NCBI GenBank assembly: GCA_030605125.1
Contig: JAUWBD010000001.1
Coordinates: 1-64,000 of the forward strand
DNA length: 64,000 nucleotides
Direction of reading: 5' to 3'
Origin: Verrucomicrobiota bacterium
Lineage (GTDB): Bacteria; Verrucomicrobiota; Verrucomicrobiia; Opitutales; Opitutaceae
Shown: piece after piece, positions 46,673 through 55,500 of the stretch
Layout of the letters: each line of letters starts with the position of its first letter
Numbering within the stretch: position 1 is the stretch's first letter
The notes under the pieces: generated by a model
Seen by the model: only the letters and a program-made list of their open reading frames with translations
What the model was told of the DNA's origin: nothing
Databases searched by the model: none
Program-made: the position numbers and the translations under genes

Positions 46673-47698
46673 TCAGCGACTAGCCGAGCCAACCGAGCTC
46701 AAGATTGTAACCTGATAGTCAAACAGGCCCGGGCTGTATTCGAGGTGGCGGAACTGCGCGCTCTGCCCCGGCCCGAGGCCGAGCACCGTAAAGTCGTGCG
46801 CGGGCTTGCCCACGTTCCGGAAAAGCGTGTGCCAAGTGCCGGGCGTGTAGCCGCGCAGGAGGTTGAGCTTCAGTTGCGCCCCCCGCTCCACCGTGAGCCA
46901 ATTTTGCTGAAAAGCGTCGGTGCTGCCATTGCCGGTGGCCCACAGGTGGTCGATGCGGTCGCCACCGGGACCGATGTCCATCTCCAGCGTCGCACCGCGG
47001 CGAACAGTGAGCGAACCTTGGCGGGCAGGCGCGTCGGCAGAGATAAAGTGGACCGCGCGCCCCACCCCTTGGCTGAAGGCCCAAGTGCCCTGCGATACGG
47101 TGATCGCGAGGGTGTTGCTGGCGTTTTCTTCGGTGGCGCGTCCGATGCTCGAGCCGAGGTAGTCCACCGTGCCGGCGCCCAGCTTCTCGAGGTGGCGTTT
47201 GGGACCCGACGCAGCGCCGAGGTTCGCGTCCACCTGGAAGATCTTGCCGTCGCCGATAATCCATTGCGTAGGAGCGTCGATACGGGATCCCGTCTGCATC
47301 CGGAGCGTGTGGGGCGCGGTGGTGCGGATGGCGACCCGCTGATACGTCCCTCCAGGCTGAAGGGTCACCGTGTTCAGGTAGGAGAGATTGATCGCTGCAA
47401 AAGTGAGATCGGCGCGGGCGGCCGAGGTCACCTTAAGGTCATGGATATACATCGTGTTTCGCGGCTCCTTGCCCCGAAGCACCACGGTCAGCGCGTTTCG
47501 CCCGAAATCACCAAAAACCACCGTGTCCCCCGCCGGATCGCTCGGATTTGGAACCGCGCTCGGACTCCAGTTTCCCGGATTGTTCCAATCGCCGTCGGAG
47601 GCCGTCCCGACCCAATGAAACTCCGCCGCAAAGAGGCCGACGGCGCCGAAGAAACAGACCAAGCTGCCGCAATAGGGGAAGAAACGGTGTTTGCTCAT
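46673..47698 (-). CDS. Secreted autotransporter-like beta-strand repeat protein
   Basis: Signal peptide; FHWVGTASDGDWNNPGNWSPSAVPNPSD start typical of such proteins. No PEP-CTERM tail seen. Start MSKHRFFPY at 47698. Confidence 0.65.
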   Translation of the reverse strand: MSKHRFFPYCGSLVCFFGAVGLFAAEFHWVGTASDGDWNNPGNWSPSAVPNPSDPAGDTVVFGDFGRNALTVVLRGKEPRNTMYIHDLKVTSAARADLTFAAINLSYLNTVTLQPGGTYQRVAIRTTAPHTLRMQTGSRIDAPTQWIIGDGKIFQVDANLGAASGPKRHLEKLGAGTVDYLGSSIGRATEENASNTLAITVSQGTWAFSQGVGRAVHFISADAPARQGSLTVRRGATLEMDIGPGGDRIDHLWATGNGSTDAFQQNWLTVERGAQLKLNLLRGYTPGTWHTLFRNVGKPAHDFTVLGLGPGQSAQFRHLEYSPGLFDYQVTILSSVGSASR

Positions 47699-47803
47699 CT
47701 GGGGTAGGGTAATGCAGCAAGGGTAGCGCGAAGATCTCGCCGGATTCAATATTTCTTTTGTTCCACGAGCAAATACTAACCATATTCAAGCGCCTTTAGG
47801 TGG

Positions 47804-47932
47804 CTACGTCTGCGGAGGCAGCATGGGCTGCGACCAAGGGGCAGCGGAAAAGCCGTCTGCGAAGGCCCCTATTGCTCGGAGCGGCTCGCAGAAGCCGCCG
47901 CGTGAGGATTCGGTAACGAGGGGTAATGTCAT
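47804..47932 (-). pseudogene. Fossil 5' end of a duplicated PEP-CTERM/autotransporter gene
   Basis: ATGACATTACCCCTCGTTACCGAATCCTCACGCGGC closely matches the 5' end of 46550-44721 (ATGAAATTACCCCTCGCTACCAAGTCCTCGCGCGGC), then diverges and stops after 43 aa. Confidence 0.6.
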
Positions 47933-48027
47933 GAAAAACGCGAGCTTAGGAGCGTAGGCTGCTTTAAAATTGCCTTTATTACCTTCAGTGCCGATGGCGT
48001 TCAAGAAATAGTGCACTACCTCCCCCT

Positions 48028-48987
48028 ATGATCCGCGTCGGACTCCACGGGCTCAATGGCCACCAGATTCACCGAAATCTCGACGCCCACCCCCGCGCCA
48101 AGCTTGTCGCGGTCGCCGACATCCCGCGCGACCAGCTTTCCCGCGAGCATGCCGCCGACGCTGCGCTGCGCGTCCACCCCAGTTTCGATGCGCTCATCGC
48201 CGATCCGGAGGTGGACTTCGTCTCCCTGTGCTCGCCCCGCCGCGCCGACCAGGCCGCCCTCGCCATCCGCTCTCTTCGCGCCGGCAAACACGTGCTCGCC
48301 GAGAAACCCTGCGCGCTCACCGAAGACGAGCTCGACGCCATCATCACCGCCGCCCGCGAGTCCGGACGTATTTTCCACGAAATGGCCGGCAGCGGCTTCG
48401 GGCAGCCCTACCTCGCCATGCGCGACATCGTGCGCTCGGGAGTGCTCGGCGAGATCATCCAGGTCATCTCCGAAAAGTCCTACCCCTACGCCGACTGGCG
48501 CCCACAGGACGAGAGGCTCGACGGCGGCGTCATCCTCCAAAACGCCATCCACGCTCTCCGCTTCGTCGAACACGTCGCCGGCCTTCGCATCGCCTCCGTG
48601 TGCGCCGCCGAGACCACCCTGGGCAACCCGGTCGCCGGCGGCGGACTCCGCATGGCCTCGGCGCTGTTGCTCACCCTGCACAACGGCGGGCTCGCCTCGA
48701 TCACCGCGAACTACCTCAACCCGCCCGGCACCGGCGTCTGGGGCGACGAGTCCCTGAAAATCCTCGGTTCGCGCGGCTTCGTCGAATCCACCGCCGGAGG
48801 CAAACACACCCGGCTCGTCGTCGGCGACCAAGACCATGGCCCGCTCGACACCACCGCGCCGCGTATCGACTGGTTGAATACCTTCTTCGCGGAGATCACG
48901 GGCGGCGGGAAGTTTCCCGTGACACTCGAAGAGGAACTCTCCCCCACCCGTTGGGCCCTGCGCGCCAAGGCGGGCATCGCTCGCTAG
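48028..48987 (+). CDS. Gfo/Idh/MocA-family oxidoreductase
   Basis: VGLHGLNGHQIHRNLDAHPRAKLVAVADI; AGKHVLAEKPCALTEDELDAII. Confidence 0.85.
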   Translation: MIRVGLHGLNGHQIHRNLDAHPRAKLVAVADIPRDQLSREHAADAALRVHPSFDALIADPEVDFVSLCSPRRADQAALAIRSLRAGKHVLAEKPCALTEDELDAIITAARESGRIFHEMAGSGFGQPYLAMRDIVRSGVLGEIIQVISEKSYPYADWRPQDERLDGGVILQNAIHALRFVEHVAGLRIASVCAAETTLGNPVAGGGLRMASALLLTLHNGGLASITANYLNPPGTGVWGDESLKILGSRGFVESTAGGKHTRLVVGDQDHGPLDTTAPRIDWLNTFFAEITGGGKFPVTLEEELSPTRWALRAKAGIAR

Positions 48988-49042
48988 AGCGGGCGTGGAT
49001 CCGAACGCGCATCCCCCTCCTCCACCCTCTCTTTCCATACCC

Positions 49043-50065
49043 ATGCACACTCCCGCCCCGGTTCCCATCGGCATTGTCGGCCTCAACTTCGGCCGCCAAA
49101 TCCTCGACCAACTCCTCCGCGACACCGTCCGGCCGCACCTCCGTCTGGCCGCCGTCTGCGATATCGACGCCCCCAAGGCCGCCGACTACGCCGCCCGCCA
49201 TGGCGTCAAGGCCTTCAGCTCGATCGACGACCTGATCGCCGATCCCGACATCGCCGCCGTGGGTCTCTTCACCGGCCCGGTCGGCCGCGCCGCGCTGATT
49301 CGCCAGATCATCCGCGCCGGCAAACATGTCGTCACCACCAAGCCCTTCGAAACCGATCCCGACGCCGCCCTCGACGTCCTTCGCGAGGCCCGCGCTCTAG
49401 GCCGCGTCGTGCACCTCAACTCTCCCGGCCCCGTTCCCCCGGACGACGTCGCCAAGATCCTGTCGTGGATTTCCGAATACAAACTCGGCGCCCCCATCGG
49501 CGCCCGGGCCGACGTCTGGGCGGGCTACCGCGAGCGGGCCGACGGCACCTGGTATGATGACCCGCAAAAGTGCCCCGTCGCCCCCATCTTCCGCCTCGGC
49601 ATCTACCTGATCAACGACCTCATCCGGATCTTCGGCCCCGTCCGTGAGACCCACGTCTTCCAATCGCGCCTCTTCACCGGCCGCCCCACCGCCGACAACG
49701 GCCAGCTCTCCCTCCTCTTCGAAAACGGCGCCCTCGGCAACGTCTTCGCCTCCTTCTGCGTCAACGACGGCGACCACTACCGCGACACCCTCGTCCTCAA
49801 TTTCGAGCGCGGCACCATCTACCGCAACGCCGGCCCCGACCGCGTCGGCAATCACAGGGAGCTTGCCCTCGTCATGAGCCGCTCCGAGCGGCGCGAAGTC
49901 GTCGCCCGCGAGATCGTCAAGGGCGCGAGCGGCGCCTACCACTGGGAGGCCTTCGCCCGCGCCGTGCGCGGCGAACCCCTCGCCGACGAGACCACGCCCG
50001 AGCAAATCGTGGCCGGCTTGCGCGTCATCCAGGCCATGGCCCGCACCGCCAACCGCCTCGACTGA
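49043..50065 (+). CDS. Gfo/Idh/MocA-family oxidoreductase
   Basis: IGIVGLNFGRQILDQLL; AGKHVVTTKPFETDPDAALDVL. Start MHTPAPVPIGIVG at 49043. Confidence 0.85.
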   Translation: MHTPAPVPIGIVGLNFGRQILDQLLRDTVRPHLRLAAVCDIDAPKAADYAARHGVKAFSSIDDLIADPDIAAVGLFTGPVGRAALIRQIIRAGKHVVTTKPFETDPDAALDVLREARALGRVVHLNSPGPVPPDDVAKILSWISEYKLGAPIGARADVWAGYRERADGTWYDDPQKCPVAPIFRLGIYLINDLIRIFGPVRETHVFQSRLFTGRPTADNGQLSLLFENGALGNVFASFCVNDGDHYRDTLVLNFERGTIYRNAGPDRVGNHRELALVMSRSERREVVAREIVKGASGAYHWEAFARAVRGEPLADETTPEQIVAGLRVIQAMARTANRLD

Positions 50066-50091
50066 TACCAGCAGCTAAAAAGATTCAGACT

Positions 50092-50228
50092 TTAGCCACA
50101 GATTACACGGATGGACACAGATGGGGCAAAGGCAGGACCTTAACCGCGGATCACGCGGATGGGCGCGGATAATGACTGGGGATCATCCTGCTTCTTATCC
50201 GTGATATCTGTGCGATTTGTGGTCGAAA
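50092..50228. repeat. Intergenic repeat array of three ~30-bp units (two direct, one inverted), consensus rCCaCaGATnACaCgGATgnaCaCgGATaa
   Basis: Units agccacagattacacggatggacacagatg, aaccgcggatcacgcggatgggcgcggataat, and the reverse complement of cttatccgtgatatctgtgcgatttgtggtc. Confidence 0.75.
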
Positions 50229-50260
50229 TTCAGGTTTCCTAGTTCAGGGGACAACTGGGT

Positions 50261-51397
50261 TCACAGCAGCTCGGCGCTGGCTTGGAACGACACCTGGGGC
50301 AGATACCGCGCCTCAAAGGTATGCAGGATGCCGGGGCTGGCGTTGAGCGTTTCGCTGAGATCGGCGGCGATGCGCGTGGCGATGTCGGTGGCGGAGAAGC
50401 GCACGATGTCGATCCGGGCGTCACGATGATGGAAATACGGGATGCGGATCGGTCCGCGGCAAAAGCCGACGCGGCAGGTCTTGATGAGTTGCTCGATGAT
50501 CACCGGCTCCTCGTTGCAGATCGCGTCGGCGCCCTCCTGGTCGATAAAGGCGACCGCGCACTCTCCCGGCCTGAAGCGCCGGGCGGCGGCGAGCAGCGTG
50601 GCGGCGTGGCCCTCCTCGATGTGCACCTCCATGCCGGCGGCGATCAGGGTATTCGCGATCTGGTTCTTCGCGCGCTTTGAGGGCAGATAGACCGGCGAGG
50701 GCATGATGACGTGGCGAATGCCCGCATCCACCCACGCGGCCGCCATGGTGCGGTAGGCGACGTGCCAATCCTGCAAATAGCTCGGCAGGGCGATGTGCAG
50801 CTGGCTGTCACTCGGCTGGACGAGCACTTGCCGCACGCCGTGGTCCTGCAGCGCGCGCAGCACCTCGATGGCGTGCGGGTGCGGCGTGTGCCAGAGGACG
50901 TAGTCGAGGTTGTGCTCGATCAGGCGCTGGGCGAAGTCGGGGCTCGCCACCTCTTCGCCGCGGAAAAAAATCAGATCGGCGACGAAACCCTGCTGGCGCA
51001 GGCGATCCTCCAATTCGATGTGCAGGATGCGCGAATAAGGGGCCACGACCATGGCGTGCAACCAGACCGGGATGCCCACGACCGCCCGCACCACTTTCCG
51101 CGGGGAGAGGTTCTTGCCGACGAGCAAGGTCTGCGAACTGCGACGGCGATTGAGGATGCCCTCATGCTCAAGCGCCTCATAGGCGAGCGCCACGGTCCGA
51201 AGCGGCACCTGAAAACGCTCCACGATATCGCGCATCGAGTAGAATGGACGCGGATCGCTCGTCTGCAGCCGCAGGGCGACCTCCCGCAAGTGCCGCGTAA
51301 GGGCGAATTGCTTGCTCAGCTGTTTGTCAAAGCCCGCGAAACCAACGGTCAACAAGTCCGCCGGGGGCAGGTCGCGGAGGATGGGTTTACGTGCCAT
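50261..51397 (-). CDS. GntR/LacI-type transcriptional regulator
   Basis: ALRLQTSDPRPFYSMRDIVERFQVPLRTVALAYEALEHEGILNRRRSSQTLLVG wHTH plus a sugar-sensor-like domain. Start MARKPILRD at 51397. Confidence 0.75.
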   Translation of the reverse strand: MARKPILRDLPPADLLTVGFAGFDKQLSKQFALTRHLREVALRLQTSDPRPFYSMRDIVERFQVPLRTVALAYEALEHEGILNRRRSSQTLLVGKNLSPRKVVRAVVGIPVWLHAMVVAPYSRILHIELEDRLRQQGFVADLIFFRGEEVASPDFAQRLIEHNLDYVLWHTPHPHAIEVLRALQDHGVRQVLVQPSDSQLHIALPSYLQDWHVAYRTMAAAWVDAGIRHVIMPSPVYLPSKRAKNQIANTLIAAGMEVHIEEGHAATLLAAARRFRPGECAVAFIDQEGADAICNEEPVIIEQLIKTCRVGFCRGPIRIPYFHHRDARIDIVRFSATDIATRIAADLSETLNASPGILHTFEARYLPQVSFQASAELL

Positions 51398-51509
51398 GAG
51401 GGTGAAACCGGGGTGAAAGAGTGAAGGCCCGTGCTCTTCCGACGAGACCAGGCGGGGAAGCGAAAGAGGTTCAACCGATACTCGCTTCGCTTGTCGATAC
51501 AGGGCCACC

Positions 51510-52211
51510 TCATCCGGGCGGATTTTGCGATCCCGCGACCACTTTGCTTTTGTGGATATGGCGATGGATCGTGGAAGCGATGAGCGCGGCGCCCGCCGCA
51601 TCGGGATGCACCGTGTCGGGGAAACAATCGGCGCGGCCCGAAAGCGCGGAGTAAAGGTCGATCAACGCGGCGCCGGTGTCGGCCGCGACACCGCGCACGA
51701 GCGGAAGGATCTCTTCGCGAATCGTGGTATCGTCTATGCCCGAGATGCCCGGGAAGGCGGGCACGGGGAGGCAGGCGAACACGGACACCGAGGAATTGGC
51801 GGAACGGAAATCCGCTATAAGGGCTCGATAGTCGGCGGCGTAGTCCGCCTTGTGCGCCCAATTATCCGGAGCGGTGTCCGCACCGGGTCGGGGACGCTTG
51901 CTGTCGTTGGTGCCAAGCAGAATCACGACGACGTCAGGACAGAAGGCCAAGGCCGCCCGGCAAGCCTCGGTCTGCGCATAGGGATGGTCGCCGCGCCGCA
52001 GCAGAGTGGTGCCGCTGACGCCGAAATTGCGCACCTGCCAAGACGGTCCAAGCAGGCGGGCGAGCACGGCGGGGTAGCTGTAGTCGCCGCTCTCGTCGCG
52101 CAGGCCGTGGCCGAAGGTGATGCTGTCGCCCACGCACGCGAGCCGACGCACGGGTGCGGAAGGAACGTCATGCCCACGTCGGTGCAGGATTTCGGAACGG
52201 AGCGAATACAT
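51510..52211 (-). CDS. SGNH/GDSL hydrolase
   Basis: RLACVGDSITFGHG; VVVILLGTNDSK; DTVHPDAAGAALIA. Start MYSLRSEIL at 52211. Confidence 0.75.
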   Translation of the reverse strand: MYSLRSEILHRRGHDVPSAPVRRLACVGDSITFGHGLRDESGDYSYPAVLARLLGPSWQVRNFGVSGTTLLRRGDHPYAQTEACRAALAFCPDVVVILLGTNDSKRPRPGADTAPDNWAHKADYAADYRALIADFRSANSSVSVFACLPVPAFPGISGIDDTTIREEILPLVRGVAADTGAALIDLYSALSGRADCFPDTVHPDAAGAALIASTIHRHIHKSKVVAGSQNPPG

Positions 52212-52560
52212 CGGTCGATCGGTGGAGGTGGAGAGCGGGGCGGACACGCCGCGTGTGAACAGGGATCACGGGCGACGCGGGGTTGATGAGACCGAGACAC
52301 CCCGAGACTCGCGCCGCGGTAAAGCTATTCACAATGGATACGCATGCGGCTTCGGGTCGGCGCCACGGGTCCATCGTGCGACGTCCAAGCCAGACGAAAG
52401 CGTATGCGATGTGTGCCGCGTGCGCTTGATGCCGCTCGACCGGATGCTCGACCCTACCGTCCTTGTAGTTGCCTATCGGCTACAACGCGACGCTCCCTCG
52501 CCCACCCCGCTCCCCACTCCCCATACCTGCTCGCGAACCATCGGTTCGCGCAAATCTCCT

Positions 52561-55500
52561 ATGACAAGAAACCCCGTCGCACACCTGAAAGCGCTGCTGG
52601 CTTGCTGCCTGGCGTCCGCGTCCACCTTGGCCCATGCTTCGAGCCTGCCCTCACCGATGATGGGCCGGCAGAGCCACAACACCGGCATCCGTGCCGTGCC
52701 CGCGCCGGGACCGGTGCAGATCGACGGCGACCTCTCGGATTGGGATTTTTCGGGCCGCATCTGGAGCTTCGCCGACATGTCGATCCGCGACCGCTACTCC
52801 GCGCAGACCGCGGTGATGTGGGACAAGGACCAGGTCTATCTCGCGGTGAAGTTCACCGACCCCACGCCCCTGCACAACACGATCAACCCGGTGTTCGACC
52901 CAGAGTCCGGCTGGAAGGGCGACGCGCTCCAACTGCGCGTGCTCACCGACCATCCGCAGTGGCTCACCTTCTGGCACTACGCCGCGGAGCAACGCTCGAT
53001 GTTTCACCAAGCCGTCTGGAAAGACGCCGACAGCCCCCGCCCCGGCCAGGACGTCACCCTCCGCGCGGGCGAGCCCGGAGCCGTGGAGCTGGGCGACGGC
53101 GTGGCCGTGGCCTACAAGGCCGACGCCGACGGTCGCGGCTATGTCAAGGAGGCCCGCATCCCCTGGCGCGTGCTCTACAAGGGCCCGGTCCCCGAGATCG
53201 CGCCCGGGCTAAGCTTCCGCATGGGCATGGAGTTCTTCTACGGCTCCCCCGGCGAGAGCGTTTGGCCCGTGCATCGCTACGCGGACAACCTCCAGCAAGG
53301 CGAGACGAGCCGCGAGTTCTTCTGGTCCGCCAAACGCGCCTGGGGCGACGTCCGCCTCGTGGCGGAGAACAATGTCGAGCAGCTCGTTTACGTGCCCGCG
53401 GACGGAAAGCTCGAAGGCAGCATCGCGCTGCGCGCGGAGATCCCCGCCGACGCCAAGGAGTTCACGCTCGTGGTCGAGACCGCGGACGGCAAACGCGTGC
53501 GCAACCTCGGCGCCCAGCTCAACCCCGAGCAATATTCCGTCTCCAACAAAGACGGCATGCGTATCGTCGAGGTGTTGTGGGACGGTCTGGATGATCACGG
53601 TGCGATCGTCGCGCCCGGCGACTACCGCGTCCGCGGGCTTTCCCACGGCGGCATCGGCGCCACCTACGTGATGAGCTTTTTCAATCCCGGCACGCCGCCT
53701 TGGGAGGCCGGTCGCTCGGGCAGCTGGGGCGCGGATCATGGCGCACCCCGGTTCGCCGCCACCGCGGGCGAGTGGGCGATCATCGGCTGGCGCTTCGCCG
53801 AAGGCGGGCACGGCATCATCGCGATCGGAGCCGACGGCCTGAAAAAATGGGGCGAGAAGCGGGGCGTGAGCGCCCTGGCCGCCGACCGTGACAGCGTGTA
53901 TTTCATCTCCAGGAGCTGGCACCAATCGGGCAACCTGTGCCGCCTCAACCTCGCCGACGGCGCCTACAAGCCCTTCGTGCTCGACGGCCAGGAGCGCCCC
54001 TTCGAGCTCACCCTGGCGGATATCTTCGGCCAAGCGGACGCCGTGCCCGGCGAAGTCGTCGCGCTGGCGGCTTCGGGCAAGACGCTCGCCCTCGCCATGA
54101 GCGGCGGAAAACTCGCCCTGCTCGACCCCGCGTCCGCCGCCCTGCAAAAGGTCCTCGACCTGCCCGCGCCCTCCGCCCTGGCCTACGGCCCGGGAGGCGA
54201 ACTCTATGCGCTCTCCGCCGGGCGCCTCGTCTCGATCGACACCGCGAGCGGCGCGCTGCGCGCCATCCCCACCCCCGGGCTCGCGACGAGCTCCGACGCT
54301 TCGCCGCGACAGGAGGACCTCCCCGAATCCAGCGCCGCCAGCGACGCCAAAACCGCGCAGGTCGGCGTGCTCACGGTGGACGCGCGCGGCAACATCGGCC
54401 TCTTCGACTCCGGCCCCGACCAGCAGGTCAAGTTCTACACCCCGCAGGGCAAACTCGCCTACGCCGTGGGCAAGAAGGGCGGCCGCCCGATTCGCGGAAA
54501 GTTCGACGAGCAAGCCATGAGCAAGGTCAGCTCCGCCGCGGTTGACGCGAAGGGCCAGGTCTGGGTGACCGAGTCCTGGGAGTATCCGCGCCGCGTCTCG
54601 GTCTGGGGCGGCGATGGCCGCCTCGTGCGCGACTACGTGGGCAATACCGGCTACGGCGGCACCGGCACCTTCCTGCACGATCAGGACCCCACCCTCGCCT
54701 ACTACGGCCCGGTCGAGATGAAGCTCGATCTGGAACAACGCACCTGGAAGGTGCAGCGCGTGCTCTGGGTGCCCGACGAATCCGCGGGCGAACAATTCGC
54801 CGTGCCCACCGGCAGCCACGCGCACCCGCATCGCTTCCGCAGCGCCGCGAGCGGCAAAGTGCGCGAATACATGTTCTCGCCGCCTTACCGCCGCAGCGAA
54901 CCCTACGTCGTGTATATGGAGAACGACCAAGGCGAGTGGCGCCCCGTCGCCGCCATCGGCCTCCTCGGCCAGATCTCCGGCGAACTGGCCTACAAGGATG
55001 CCAAGGTCATCCGCCAGCCCGAGGGCGAATACGCCGGACGCAACGCCTACGACGGCTACTTCTGGAACGACGCCAACGGCGACGGCAAAGTTCAGTTCTC
55101 CGAGGTCCAGATCATCCCCGCGGCCAAGCCCGCCAAGGTCGATGGACGCGGCGAGTCGGGCATCCCGCTCGGCAGCGGCTGGGGCACGCGCATGTCGATG
55201 GACGACCTCTCGTTCTATGTGAACGGCGTCGGTCGCTACGCGCCCGTGCGCTTCACCGCCGACGGCGCGCCGGTCTATGGACCGCCCGGCCTCTCGCGCC
55301 TCACCGCGTTGCCCGGCACCGGAGACTTTGTCCCGGTCATCACCGAGGGCGCGGTGATCGCACTCGCCTGGGAGAAGTTTTTCGGCACGCGCGGCCTCTA
55401 CGCCATCGACGCCAAGACCGGCGAGCCGCGCTGGTCCTACCCCAACCCGTTCCCCGGCGTGCACGGCTCGCACCGCGCGCCCATGCCCTCGCCCGGCCTC

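Noticed and set aside
50092-50228. CRISPR array
   Set aside because: Only three units in mixed orientation, no regular unique spacers and no cas genes; treated as an intergenic repeat.
52117-52560. N-terminal extension of the 1502-aa ORF
   Set aside because: A proper signal peptide begins at the in-frame ATG 52561. The upstream part overlaps the divergent SGNH gene and looks non-coding.
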